This document shows, one piece after another, positions 8,933-18,247 of a stretch of DNA of 64,000 nt. This stretch comes from Tenacibaculum adriaticum (GTDB taxonomy: Bacteria > Bacteroidota > Bacteroidia > Flavobacteriales > Flavobacteriaceae). The notes below the pieces were generated by a model. It was not told the DNA's origin. It saw only the letters and a program-made list of their open reading frames with translations, and made no database searches. The position numbers and the translations under genes are program-made. The stretch's first letter is position 1. Every line of letters begins with the position of its first letter. The DNA is taken from assembly GCF_008124875.1 (NCBI RefSeq), contig NZ_VNIA01000001.1, forward strand, positions 512,721 through 576,720. Reading direction: 5' to 3'.

Positions 8933-9649
8933 TTAAACTTTAATAATGTTTTTTTCTTCAACCAAGGATAAATTATTAAAACGCAATAATAATTGTGCTA
9001 CTGCAACGGTATCACGTTCACAATACTCAACAATACGCGGGAGGTTTTTCTCCTCGTAATATACGTTAGCGACCTCGCTACCATCAATATCTTGTTTTGG
9101 TGAAGGAACTCCTAAAATATGTGTTAATAACTTCAGCGAAGTATAGTGTTTATAATCACCAAACTTCCATAATTCTAAAGTGTCTAAATGCGGAACTTCC
9201 CATGGTTTTTTACCAAATAAATCGAGTTTTTTGGGTAACTCAACTTGCTGGATAATCATTCTACGAGCAATGTATGGAAAGTCAAACTCTTTTCCGTTAT
9301 GAGCACATAGTATATGTTGAGGTTTGTTAAAATGATCTTCTAATAAGGTTTTAAAATCGATGAGGAGTTGTTTTTCATCATCAGAATAAAAAGAAGTAAC
9401 TCTTAATTGATCAGCCCCTTTTAATTCTACGAAATACCCAACAGAAATACAGATTATTTTCCCAAACTCAGCCCAAATACCTGCTCTATGATAAAATTCT
9501 TCTGCAGTAAATTCATCTTTTCGTTGGTATTTGGTTTTAGCTTCGTATAGTTCTTGCATTTCTTTAGAAACGTCGTTCCAGTTTTCGTGTTGCGGAACAG
9601 TTTCTATATCTAGAAATAAAATATTTTTCAGATTGAGTTTATTGACCAT
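8933..9649 (-). CDS. PolB-type 3'-5' exonuclease (DEDDy)
   Basis: 238 residues, similar in layout to the DNA polymerase B exonuclease-like family (PF10108). Exo I FLDIETVP, Exo II AHNGKEFDFPYI and Exo III YCERD (YxxxD) give the four acidic metal ligands plus tyrosine of DEDDy exonucleases. No polymerase domain is attached, so it is a stand-alone nuclease likely used in DNA repair or RNA/DNA trimming. The ATG start overlaps the stop of the DUF4153 gene by 11 bases, so the two are probably coupled. Confidence 0.85.
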   Translation of the reverse strand: MVNKLNLKNILFLDIETVPQHENWNDVSKEMQELYEAKTKYQRKDEFTAEEFYHRAGIWAEFGKIICISVGYFVELKGADQLRVTSFYSDDEKQLLIDFKTLLEDHFNKPQHILCAHNGKEFDFPYIARRMIIQQVELPKKLDLFGKKPWEVPHLDTLELWKFGDYKHYTSLKLLTHILGVPSPKQDIDGSEVANVYYEEKNLPRIVEYCERDTVAVAQLLLRFNNLSLVEEKNIIKV

Positions 9650-11387
9650 TTTCTTTGATTAAAACATATCCGTTAGCAGAGTAAATATAATTTTTCTGAT
9701 TGTTTTTATCCATAGAAATATCAACAAACACAATTTTTACTTTTAAGGAATCTAAAATTTTTTCAATCGTCATTAGATCAGGATCTATACCGTTATTTTT
9801 ACTTTGCTTGTCAAGTGAATCCAAAAGGGAGGTGCAATCTAATATTCCTATTTCTGAATTGTTTTTCCAAATAGAGATTGTGTTAGATTTTTCTAACAGA
9901 ATAAACTCATAGCCCAAATATTCTTTACGATTATCTTTAAAACTATTGAAATACACACGTTTAAAAAAATCATACCCTTTGGTGTTTATTATGGTGTTGA
10001 ATTCATCTAAATTATAATATTTATTTTCAGAAGCTATTGTCGTTTTATCATCAATAGTAATATTCAAACTATCCATTAATTTATAAGGAATATCCCATTT
10101 GTTTTTACTTTTAAAAACTTCGTCTGGATTGTAGCCTAAAATATCGGTAATCTTATCAGTTTCATTTTTATTAGATAAATAGCGTATTATAGATTGTAAC
10201 TGATTTTTCTTCTCGTAAGTAGTTGTGAAATTCTGTGCTTTAATTTCGTGATACACTTTTTTAAACTGATGTACTTGACTTTTGGTAGAAACCGAAAAAG
10301 CACTCCAGAATCCGAAGGAAGTAAGCAAAGCTAGTACAGCTAAACTCAATGGAAAATAATTGGTTTTTTTGTTTTTACTAATAAGCATGTAAGCTGTCAT
10401 TCCTAAAATATAACATGCTAAAATGAGCACAAAATAACGATTTTCGGTAAATCCATATTCTGAAATTCTGCGAAAAATAGCTACAAAAAGTAATATGTTT
10501 AAAGGAAGTAACAACACATAAAACCACGGATAAAACCTTCGAATTGCTCTAGAATCTGTCGTTTGTTGAATCGGGCTGATTAAAATTTGAATAAGAAAAC
10601 CTAAAAAGGAAAGTGCTACAACCAAATAAGAAACCCATCCTTTAGGTAAGTTCCAGTTCAGTACAATTTTTAAACTATAAGCATATAAAATGATAAGGTA
10701 TAAAATTACTAAAGGAATCAAAACATACTTTACAAGAACCTCTAATGCTTTTGTATAGTTTACAATGGTTTTTTGGTGTATTTTCTTAGGAAAATCAGCT
10801 AAATACATCCAAGTATTTACAATACCTAAACAAATGATAAAAATTTGAAAGAAACGTTTTCCATCAACATCAATATTGAATAAATGTTTAAAAGCGAGAA
10901 GTGCAAGTGCAACACCAAGGTATAAGACTAAAGAGAAAAACAAGCTTCTAACAATGGCGATAAAAATGGATTTTATATAGTTGAAATAGGCGTTTTTATT
11001 CCACTTTAATAAAAAAGGAGCTACAAAAATCAGTAAATGTCCCGCTAATAAGTATAGCACAAACCGTGTGATGTTTGTATTGCTCATTCTACCTTCATTG
11101 GGCAGGCTTACATAAAACACAAAAATAAAGGATAATGTGATTAAGAAAATCCATTCTTTATCCGTTTTAAATTGTTCTTCAAAAAAACGAGTAGCGATTA
11201 ACCAACTAATTCCTAAAATAAAGGTGAGAATTACCTTACCATAAAAAATTTTATCAAAGGTTTCTATTTCAACAGACCACAAAGTAAAAAGGGTTCCAAT
11301 AATTGACCATGAAAGCGTAATAGGAAAGCGTTTAAAAGCTTCTTTACCTTTATGGGTAATTTCTCCTAATGAAGGAATTAATTTCAT
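9639..11387 (-). CDS. DUF4153-family polytopic membrane protein
   Basis: 582 residues from the ATG (MKLIPSLGEI); a TTG three codons earlier would add three residues. The first 375 residues contain about 11 hydrophobic segments. The last 200 are hydrophilic, with no recognised enzymatic motif, and probably lie in one compartment as a soluble domain. The pattern, including the opening ITHKGKEAFKRFPITL, fits the DUF4153 family, whose function is unknown. It is the upstream partner of the exonuclease gene (11-base overlap), though no functional link is evident. Confidence 0.75.
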   Translation of the reverse strand: MKLIPSLGEITHKGKEAFKRFPITLSWSIIGTLFTLWSVEIETFDKIFYGKVILTFILGISWLIATRFFEEQFKTDKEWIFLITLSFIFVFYVSLPNEGRMSNTNITRFVLYLLAGHLLIFVAPFLLKWNKNAYFNYIKSIFIAIVRSLFFSLVLYLGVALALLAFKHLFNIDVDGKRFFQIFIICLGIVNTWMYLADFPKKIHQKTIVNYTKALEVLVKYVLIPLVILYLIILYAYSLKIVLNWNLPKGWVSYLVVALSFLGFLIQILISPIQQTTDSRAIRRFYPWFYVLLLPLNILLFVAIFRRISEYGFTENRYFVLILACYILGMTAYMLISKNKKTNYFPLSLAVLALLTSFGFWSAFSVSTKSQVHQFKKVYHEIKAQNFTTTYEKKNQLQSIIRYLSNKNETDKITDILGYNPDEVFKSKNKWDIPYKLMDSLNITIDDKTTIASENKYYNLDEFNTIINTKGYDFFKRVYFNSFKDNRKEYLGYEFILLEKSNTISIWKNNSEIGILDCTSLLDSLDKQSKNNGIDPDLMTIEKILDSLKVKIVFVDISMDKNNQKNYIYSANGYVLIKENGQ

Positions 11388-11454
11388 AGTAATCAATTTT
11401 TATAAAGGTAGAAATATTTTTATAAATTGATTTTAATCTGAAGAAGATTGACTT

Positions 11455-12084
11455 TTACTTATCAGTAATTATTTCGTTTGATTTTACTAAACATTTGTTG
11501 TTTTCCCATTTTCCTCTTAATGTTTTTGTATTGATGAGATTTCCTTTACAGGTTAGAAAGCGTTTTTTAGCGTCTTTTTTAATGATGAGCATTTTACCTT
11601 GATGAATTGCATTCACAATTAGATAAATTAATCTATTTTTAGTGTATTTTTCACCTTTTCTGGTTAGCGACAATCCAATTTCATTGTTATGTAAATCCAT
11701 TTTCCTAGAAGCTTTGTCGGGTAAAACACCATCTTCTAATTTATTTTCTTTAAAATATTGATAATTTTCTTTTTCATGCGCTTTTCCTAAAGAACGTGCA
11801 GCAGATTCACCAATTTCTTGACGCAAACGTGCCATCCAAAAAGCATGACGAAAAGCATCTACCTGTCCACCTGCATGATCACCGTCTAATAAGCTTGTTT
11901 TTCGAATACTATCGGTTACACGACCAGCTTCTTTAGAAATAGCTAAGGCTTTTTTGGCTTTAAAAGGATGAAAGAAAATCCACCATTTTTTAGGACTCGA
12001 AAGGTTTTTAAATTTTTGATAATTAGATTGTGAAAACCCTGATATTGTAAAACACAAAATCAAAAGGAAAACAACATTTTTCAT
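11455..12084 (-). CDS. Secreted protein with conserved HAGG...DAFRHAFWMA domain (DUF6973-like)
   Basis: 209 residues with signal peptide MKNVVFLLILCFTISGFSQ. The core has the conserved run GDHAGGQVDAFRHAFWMA, then RSLGKAHE and MDLHNNEIGL; the repeated His/Asp/Glu residues look like a metal-binding or hydrolase-type site, but the function is not established. It resembles proteins annotated DUF6973; that assignment is from memory of the motif, not a search. It sits 13 bases from the DUF4442 gene and is probably in its transcript. Confidence 0.6.
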   Translation of the reverse strand: MKNVVFLLILCFTISGFSQSNYQKFKNLSSPKKWWIFFHPFKAKKALAISKEAGRVTDSIRKTSLLDGDHAGGQVDAFRHAFWMARLRQEIGESAARSLGKAHEKENYQYFKENKLEDGVLPDKASRKMDLHNNEIGLSLTRKGEKYTKNRLIYLIVNAIHQGKMLIIKKDAKKRFLTCKGNLINTKTLRGKWENNKCLVKSNEIITDK

Positions 12085-12097
12085 AGCAACTATTATA

Positions 12098-12610
12098 TTA
12101 TTTCTTCTTTTTTCTTTTCTCTTTGTAGTACTGTTTATCTGCGATGTAAATGATTTTTTCTAACTCACAGAAAACCGTTTTTTCTCCATCGGTTATATTC
12201 AGTTTTTTTATCAAGTCGATTTCCTTTTTTTCAGCGATATCTTTTTTGATGTTTTCTATTTCTTCCGAAGTAAAAACAAATTCAGCGTAAGCATTAGATT
12301 TTGCAGGCCTTCTGTATTTTATTTCGGCAGATTTATCCCAAACCACATAATCATCTCCTAAAATATGGAGTAACTGTATCATGTAAATAGGATCAGTTGC
12401 AGAGAATAAGCTTCCACCGAAAACACTACCAACATAGTTTTTGTTTTTATAACTAATAGGAATTTTAATTTTTACATCTAATAAATCATCCGAAGTATAA
12501 ATAATACGCCCTGTTAATCTTCTGTACATTGGCGAAAGGTTGAAGCCAGATTTAAAAATCTGTGACTTTGTAAAGACTTTTTCAGCAAGTTTGGTAAGTG
12601 TTTTATACAT
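12098..12610 (-). CDS. DUF4442 hotdog-fold thioesterase-like protein
   Basis: 170 residues. The arrangement SPMYRRLTGRIIYTSDDLLDVKIKIP ... YVGSVFGGSLFSATDPIYMIQL ... WDKSAEIKYRRPA is typical of the DUF4442 branch of hotdog proteins, related to acyl-CoA thioesterases, with FGGSLFSATD on the central helix. The C-terminus is a lysine/arginine-rich tail (KEKRKKKK). Substrate unknown. A 282-base gap upstream separates it from the divergent two-component pair. Confidence 0.75.
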   Translation of the reverse strand: MYKTLTKLAEKVFTKSQIFKSGFNLSPMYRRLTGRIIYTSDDLLDVKIKIPISYKNKNYVGSVFGGSLFSATDPIYMIQLLHILGDDYVVWDKSAEIKYRRPAKSNAYAEFVFTSEEIENIKKDIAEKKEIDLIKKLNITDGEKTVFCELEKIIYIADKQYYKEKRKKKK

Positions 12611-12860
12611 ACTTCAAAAGTATAAAAAAGAAAGGCTTGGTTATGTTCTAGTTATTTTTAAGTTGTTGTAAATGCAAATTTTTAAGGTAGTTAATTTTAA
12701 TTTACTACTTTAATGGTTAATATAAGAGTCAAGTAAAATACTAAAACTCACATTAATTAAAAGTTAAGCTTCTGATAGTAAGCGTAATTTTTAATAAAAG
12801 CCTTAACATTAAATCAATGTTAAGTTAAACAGGTGTTGATTGTTTTAATTATATAATAGT

Positions 12861-12868
12861 TATTTTTG
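12861..12868 (+). promoter_or_regulatory. Putative -7 promoter element for the response regulator gene
   Basis: TATTTTTG matches TAnnTTTG, 25 bases before the ATG at 12893. An ATTG about 18 bases upstream (12839-12842) could act as the -33 box. The rest of the 282-base divergent gap is AT-rich with no hairpin. Confidence 0.5.
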
Positions 12869-12892
12869 AGTTAAATTAATTAAACCAAAGAA

Positions 12893-13591
12893 ATGAATAC
12901 TAACGACATCAAGATTTTATTAGTCGATGACGAGCCAGATATTTTAGAAATTGTCGGGTATAATTTAAAATCAGAAGGATATCAGGTTTTTACTGCAAAC
13001 AATGGTGCAGAAGGTGTGAAATTAGCTAAAAAAATAACTCCCCATTTAATTTTACTTGACATCATGATGCCAGAGATGGATGGTATTGAAGCTTGTGAAA
13101 AGATACGTAAAATAAAATCACTTGAAAATGTAATAATTTCTTTTTTAACAGCAAGAGGAGAAGACTATTCTCAAGTTGCCGGGTTTGATGCAGGTGCAGA
13201 TGATTATATTACCAAACCAATAAAACCTAAAGTTTTAGTAAGCAAAGTAAAATCTCTCTTACGTCGCTTAAAAACAGAAACAGCAGAAGATACAACAACC
13301 AAAATTGGTGATATCTTAATTAACAGAGAAGAATATGTGGTTTTTAAAGCAGGAAAAAAAATCACATTACCTAGAAAAGAATTTGAACTTTTTTCTCTTT
13401 TAACCTCAAAACCAGGAAAAGTCTTTAAAAGAGAAACGATATTAGATAATGTTTGGGGTAATGAAGTTGTGGTTGGTGGAAGAACTATAGACGTACATAT
13501 TAGAAAATTACGTGAAAAAATAGGAGATGATTATTTTAAAACGGTAAAAGGAGTAGGTTATAAATTTGTACTTGAATCTGCAGAAAAATAA
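12893..13591 (+). CDS. PhoB-like response regulator
   Basis: 232 residues. Receiver domain with D11/D12, phospho-acceptor D56 (LLDIMMPEMDG), T87 (FLTARGE) and K108 (TKPI), followed by a winged helix (about 137-228) with LPRKEFELFSLLTSKPGKVFKR and TVKGVGYKF. This is the common Flavobacteriaceae PhoB-type regulator, paired with the PhoR-like kinase 64 bases downstream. A hairpin terminator sits between the two, so the regulator is probably made in excess of the kinase. Phosphate control is plausible from family but no pst genes are nearby. Confidence 0.93.
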   Translation: MNTNDIKILLVDDEPDILEIVGYNLKSEGYQVFTANNGAEGVKLAKKITPHLILLDIMMPEMDGIEACEKIRKIKSLENVIISFLTARGEDYSQVAGFDAGADDYITKPIKPKVLVSKVKSLLRRLKTETAEDTTTKIGDILINREEYVVFKAGKKITLPRKEFELFSLLTSKPGKVFKRETILDNVWGNEVVVGGRTIDVHIRKLREKIGDDYFKTVKGVGYKFVLESAEK

Positions 13592-13617
13592 CATTAGTAA
13601 CATACCAATAAAATTAT

Positions 13618-13648
13618 GTAGATTGCTGTTTTAGCAATCTACTTTTTG
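13618..13648 (+). terminator. Intercistronic terminator / attenuator between regulator and kinase
   Basis: GTAGATTGCT - gtttt - AGCAATCTAC, a perfect 10-bp stem followed by TTTTTG, lies between the response regulator stop and the kinase ATG (13656). It should stop most transcripts before the kinase gene. Confidence 0.8.
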
Positions 13649-13655
13649 TTTTAGA

Positions 13656-14705
13656 ATGAAAAAAATAAAAAAAACATATAATTACGCTCTTTTATCAGCA
13701 TTTTATTTAACCATATTATCTATTGCTATTGCATTACTTTCCTACTTGTTTTTCTTCCAATCATTAGGAGTTATTACGGTAGTTGTTTTTGGATTTTTAC
13801 TTTTTACCATATCCTTTTTCATAATACAGTACAGAGCAGAACATTTTATCTATCAAAGGATTAAAAAATTATATCAAGATATTTCAATTTTAGATATCAA
13901 TGATTTACATAGAGATAAAGTTACAACCGATGTAGAAGGTTTAACCAAAACAGTGCAGGAGTATGTTGAAGACAAAAAAGAAGAAATAGCTAATTTAACA
14001 GAAAGAGATTCTTTTAGAAGAGATTTCTTAGGAAATGTTGCGCATGAATTAAAAACACCACTCTTTACAGTACAGGGCTATATTTTAACACTTTTAGAAG
14101 GAGCTGCTAATAATAGAGAAATTAGGGAAAAATATTTAGAAAGAGCAAGTAAAGGTGTAGAAAGACTCACTTCTATTGTTAAAGATTTGGATATGATTGC
14201 TAAATTAGAAACAGAAGGAATGAAGATGAATATTGAAACATTTAATATTCTTGAGGTTATTCAAAATGTTTTTGATTTGTTTGAAATGAAAGCAAAAAAA
14301 CGCAATATCAAATTAAAGTTTGATAAGATTTACGAGTTTCCAGTACTTGTTAAGGGAGATGTAGAAAGAATAGAACAAGTATTAATTAATTTAATTGTTA
14401 ATTCCATTAAATATGGAAAAGTGGGTGGAGTTACTATTGCTTCTGTAGAAAACTATAATAAAAATAAATACATCATAAAAATAGCAGATAATGGAGAAGG
14501 CATAAAGCAAGAACACCTTCCTCGTTTGTTTGAACGTTTTTATCGAGTAGATCAAAGTCGTTCGAGAGAGCAAGGAGGTTCTGGTCTTGGTTTATCGATT
14601 GTAAAGCATATTATAGAAGCTCACAACGAAACAATTTTATTAAAAAGCACCTTCGGAGAAGGTTCTGAGTTTTCGTTTACGCTTGAAAAAGCTACCGTTA
14701 TTTAA
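13656..14705 (+). CDS. PhoR-like sensor histidine kinase
   Basis: 349 residues. Two closely spaced N-terminal membrane helices (about 11-34 and 37-58) leave almost no periplasmic loop, so sensing must be in the membrane or by a partner protein. The dimerisation domain has H130 in VAHELKTPLFTVQGY. The ATPase domain shows N box INLIVNSIKYG, G1 ADNGEGI, F box LFERFYRVD and G2 GGSGLGLSIVKH. Partner of the PhoB-like regulator upstream. The stop codon abuts the stop codon of purD on the other strand with no spacer. Confidence 0.92.
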   Translation: MKKIKKTYNYALLSAFYLTILSIAIALLSYLFFFQSLGVITVVVFGFLLFTISFFIIQYRAEHFIYQRIKKLYQDISILDINDLHRDKVTTDVEGLTKTVQEYVEDKKEEIANLTERDSFRRDFLGNVAHELKTPLFTVQGYILTLLEGAANNREIREKYLERASKGVERLTSIVKDLDMIAKLETEGMKMNIETFNILEVIQNVFDLFEMKAKKRNIKLKFDKIYEFPVLVKGDVERIEQVLINLIVNSIKYGKVGGVTIASVENYNKNKYIIKIADNGEGIKQEHLPRLFERFYRVDQSRSREQGGSGLGLSIVKHIIEAHNETILLKSTFGEGSEFSFTLEKATVI

Positions 14706-15980
14706 TTATTGTAAATCAAAGCCAATATCTTTTCGATAATTCATTTTATCAAAAGATATTTTATCAATGTTTTTGTAGGATGTTTCTAAGGCTTCATTGA
14801 TTGTTTTTCCTAATGAAGTAATAGCCATAACACGACCACCATTAGTAAGAACTTTATTGTTTTCTAATTTTGTTCCTGCGTGAAAAACGATAGAACCGTC
14901 AATGTTTTCTAACCCTAAAATTTCTTTCCCTTTTTCATACGATTCAGGATATCCACCAGAAACCAACATAACAGTTGTTGCTATCTTATCCGTTACTTTA
15001 AACGATTTTTCATGTAAATTTTGATGCGCAACTCCTTCAAATAAATCTAATAAATCCGATTCTATTCTTGGTAAAATTACTTCTGTTTCAGGATCACCCA
15101 TTCGTACGTTGTATTCAATAACTTGCGGATTTCCATCAACATTCATTAAACCGATGAAAATAAATCCACGATAATCGATTCCGTCCTTCTGTAAACCATT
15201 TATAGTTGGTTTTACGACGTGTTCTTCAACTTTAGTTAAGAAATCCTCACTAGCGAACGGAACTGGAGAAATGGCACCCATTCCACCTGTATTTAAACCT
15301 GTATCACCTTCACCTATTCGTTTATAATCTTTAGCAGACGGTAAAATTTTATAACTTTTTCCATCCGTTAACACAAAAACAGAAAGTTCAATTCCGTCTA
15401 AAAATTCTTCAATAACAACTGTAGAAGATGCTTCTCCAAATTTCTGATGCGTTAACATCTCTTTCAATTCAGCTTTTGCTTCTTCTAAATTATTAAGAAT
15501 TAAAACGCCTTTACCAGCAGCTAAACCATCTGCTTTTAAAACATAAGGAGGATTTAAAGTTTCTAAGAAATTAAACCCATCATTTAAATTTTCTTTGGTA
15601 AATGATTTATAACGAGCTGTTGGAATGTTATGTTTTTCCATGAATTGCTTAGAGAAATCTTTGCTACCCTCTAATAAAGCGCCATCTTTTTTAGGACCGA
15701 TTACTGGAATTGATTTTAACTCATCATCATCTAAGAAAAAATCATGAACTCCGTCTACCAAAGGAGCTTCAGGCCCCACAACCACCATATCAATTTTATG
15801 GGTTAAAATTGTTTCTTTAACAGCAGTAAAATCAGTAGGATTGATGTTGATGTTTTTAGCAATTTTATGAGTCCCTGCATTACCAGGCGCTACAAAAATT
15901 TGATTTATTTTTTTACTTTGTAAAAGTTTGTAAACAAAAGCATGTTCGCGACCTCCCGAACCTAAAATTAGAATATTCAT
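14706..15980 (-). CDS. purD: Phosphoribosylamine-glycine ligase
   Basis: 424 residues, full length. Catalyses step 2 of purine synthesis: 5-phosphoribosylamine + glycine + ATP to GAR. Visible signatures: N-terminal nucleotide-binding GSGGREHAF, VVVGPEAPLVDG, the ATP-grasp domain with VLKADGLAAGKGV, GLNTGGMGAISP, and the metal site region RMGDPETEVILPR. Monocistronic by position: own promoter on one side and convergent histidine kinase on the other. ATG start follows a clear TATATTTG box. Confidence 0.97.
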   Translation of the reverse strand: MNILILGSGGREHAFVYKLLQSKKINQIFVAPGNAGTHKIAKNININPTDFTAVKETILTHKIDMVVVGPEAPLVDGVHDFFLDDDELKSIPVIGPKKDGALLEGSKDFSKQFMEKHNIPTARYKSFTKENLNDGFNFLETLNPPYVLKADGLAAGKGVLILNNLEEAKAELKEMLTHQKFGEASSTVVIEEFLDGIELSVFVLTDGKSYKILPSAKDYKRIGEGDTGLNTGGMGAISPVPFASEDFLTKVEEHVVKPTINGLQKDGIDYRGFIFIGLMNVDGNPQVIEYNVRMGDPETEVILPRIESDLLDLFEGVAHQNLHEKSFKVTDKIATTVMLVSGGYPESYEKGKEILGLENIDGSIVFHAGTKLENNKVLTNGGRVMAITSLGKTINEALETSYKNIDKISFDKMNYRKDIGFDLQ

Positions 15981-16000
15981 GTTGTTGTGTTGTTGAGGTG

Positions 16001-16008
16001 CAAATATA
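16001..16008 (-). promoter_or_regulatory. Putative -7 promoter element for purD
   Basis: On the minus strand TATATTTG, 20 bases upstream of the purD ATG, matches TAnnTTTG exactly. Confidence 0.55.
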
Positions 16009-16025
16009 GGTTGGTTTATTAAAAT

Positions 16026-16055
16026 AAAAAAGAGAAGCTATAGCTTCTCTTTTTT
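16026..16055 (-). terminator. Rho-independent terminator
   Basis: A perfect palindrome, AAAAAGAGAAGCTA / TAGCTTCTCTTTTT, lies just after the stop of the fibronectin/T9SS gene and before the purD promoter. The flanking T run makes it work in the minus direction. Confidence 0.85.
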
Positions 16056-16073
16056 ATAATCTTGGTTTTAAAT

Positions 16074-17270
16074 TTATTCTTTAATCACTTTTTTAGTGAT
16101 TAATTCACCATTATTTAAAAAGACTCTTAAAACATAAATTCCTTTAGGTAAATTTTGAGTGTTAATTGTCTGTAGGTTCTCTTTTCCTTCAAATAGAACC
16201 TCATTAAATAGGGTAGTAAAGTTCCAATGATTTATTGATTCTTCACTTTTTATAAAAATATTCTCTTTTGTTGGGTTTGGATATACGCTTACAATTTCAT
16301 TAGATTTTAAAATATTAAGATCTTCACTATTTGTCGTAAGTTCTTCCTGAGAATTAGAACTTTTAGCTAAAGAAGGTCTACCTGCTGTACAATCTTCTAT
16401 AAATGCTCTGAAATTTGTACCTGATTGCACATGAAATCCAGGGTTTAAAATAACTTTATTTTCAGCTTTAAATGTGACAGGGTAGGATGTATTTATAATG
16501 TTTGTAGCTATTATGGTATTAGAAACTTCTACAGAAACGGTTCCTTGATTTTGATAGATATCCTCATCAATAGTAACATTTTCAGTACAACTGGCACTTG
16601 AAGTTGTGAAGTTTTTTATAGAGCCCCAATTATCACTATATATACCATTTGAACATTTGGAACGGACTCTCCATTGATAATCAGTATTTGCACTTAAATT
16701 AGTTATTGTTTTACTGGTACTACTAGTAGTACCAGTTGTCCAAGAACTAAAACTAGATTTCTTATACTGATATTGATAACCACTATTGTTTGCAACACTT
16801 GACCAATTTAATTTAGCACTGTTCTCTGTTATATCATTTGTGTTTGATGACGAGGGTGCATTTAAATTACAAGTAGCATAATTATATGTTACATTTATAG
16901 TTATAGGTTTTTCATGATATCCTCCTCTATTATCAAAATAGACAGCTTTAAAAGTATATGTTGATATTGTTGTGAAATTAACATTCCGTTTAAATCTAAA
17001 TACCATATCAGTGACATCACCGACAAACAAAATTGGATTTGTATAACCTATTGATAATAAACCATTATCTGGAATGGAAATATAATCAGTAGCACTTCCT
17101 GAACAAGAACCGGTTTCTCCTCCATAACAATTAACTCTTATACTCGCTAGTATTTCTTCATTAGAATTTCCAGAAACATTTAAGGTTTGTGGAGTGTAAG
17201 TAAGATAGTTTTGTGAAAAACCAGAAAGACATATAATTAAGGATAATGTAAATATTATTCTTTTCATCAT
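16074..17270 (-). CDS. T9SS-secreted fibronectin type III protein
   Basis: 398 residues. Signal peptide MKRIIFTLSLIICLSGFSQ; a beta-rich N-terminal domain (about 21-130) with two cysteines; an fn3 domain (about 136-226, NSAKLNWSSVANNSGYQYQYK); a short repeat of the 3-coathanger stack type around FKAENKVILNPGFHVQSGTNF (about 268-292, six-residue spacing of hydrophobics); then a T9SS type A sorting domain (about 325-398, VYPNPTKENIFI ... ITKKVIKE). It is probably a cell-surface protein that binds a ligand or polysaccharide; no catalytic motif. Two adjacent ATG codons; the first is used here. Confidence 0.85.
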   Translation of the reverse strand: MMKRIIFTLSLIICLSGFSQNYLTYTPQTLNVSGNSNEEILASIRVNCYGGETGSCSGSATDYISIPDNGLLSIGYTNPILFVGDVTDMVFRFKRNVNFTTISTYTFKAVYFDNRGGYHEKPITINVTYNYATCNLNAPSSSNTNDITENSAKLNWSSVANNSGYQYQYKKSSFSSWTTGTTSSTSKTITNLSANTDYQWRVRSKCSNGIYSDNWGSIKNFTTSSASCTENVTIDEDIYQNQGTVSVEVSNTIIATNIINTSYPVTFKAENKVILNPGFHVQSGTNFRAFIEDCTAGRPSLAKSSNSQEELTTNSEDLNILKSNEIVSVYPNPTKENIFIKSEESINHWNFTTLFNEVLFEGKENLQTINTQNLPKGIYVLRVFLNNGELITKKVIKE

Positions 17271-17306
17271 AATTTTAAAATTTTAAGTTAAACTTTGATG
17301 AAACAA

Positions 17307-18142
17307 TTACTTAACATCTGTTAATTTCTTCTCTAACGTTTTAATACGTTTTTCTTGTTCTATTGTATACAATGTTAATTCTTCAATTTTTTGAAGTAAT
17401 AAGTTGGTCATTTCTTTTAAATGTAAACCTTCTTCTTGTATTTGTTTTGCTGATGGCATTTCAGGTAAATGATTGTTCTTTTTGGTAAATATTTCAACTT
17501 CTTCTAAAGTTGGCATTTTATAATCTTCTTTTAAAGAAGAAGAACCTATATAATATTTTTCAAATACATAATCGGCAGGAACTGCTAAATCTACTTTTAC
17601 TTCTTCACAATGTATTTTACCTTTTACAGTAAGTTTGCTGTCTGGGTTTACTGAGCCTATACCAACATTACCATTATAGTTAATTCTTAATCTATTTTGA
17701 CCACCAGTAAAAAAATCCACTCCAAAATAACCAGACATATAAGCATTATTACCATTTGCTGGGCTTGAGTTATCCTGAAAATGATGAAAACCAAAACCAT
17801 AATGGTTTAAATATTTACCATCATATAAAAAATCGTCGCCTTCACTTTGATATTGTATTATACCTGCAGAGCTGTTATCCGTATTAGAAGCTTCATATAT
17901 TTTTGTATAGTCAATCCTTTACCACTTACTGTTACCCCACTTGAAAAATCTCCATCATAGTTTATTATTAATTCATTTGTTCCAGAAACTAATGCTCGTT
18001 TCCAGATCAAATCATTTGTAGAATAATTTCTCATTAATAAATCTCCATTATCATTATTTAAATTAAAGGAATTATTAAGTAACTGCCCAAAAGAGACAAA
18101 ACTGACTAAAGAAAGTAATAAAACAAAAAATAAATTTTTCAT
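17307..18142 (-). pseudogene. Frameshifted secreted coiled-coil surface protein
   Basis: Two open frames on the minus strand belong to one gene. The first (18142 down to about 17918) has signal peptide MKNLFFVLLLSLVSFVSFG and runs in frame through GVTVSGKGL. The sequence then continues in another frame, from DYTKIYEASNTDN through YLNHYGFGFHH to MSGYFGVDFFTGGQNRL, with no stop between. One base is missing near 17913-17917. The restored product would be about 278 residues: N-terminal beta-rich repeats like those of tail-fibre-type proteins (NGNVGIG), a conserved SSSLKEDYKMPTLEEVE segment, and a C-terminal coiled coil (LLLQKIEELTLYTIEQEKR). It may be a true pseudogene or a sequencing error; no slippery tract is seen. 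Confidence 0.8.
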
Positions 18143-18247
18143 AGTTAAAAAGGTTTAAGGTTAGAATACTCAAAGATTATAATTTTATAAACATTTGTAA
18201 ATACCATAATTAGGGTATTTTTTGTAAGTTTAAATAAAACTAAAACT

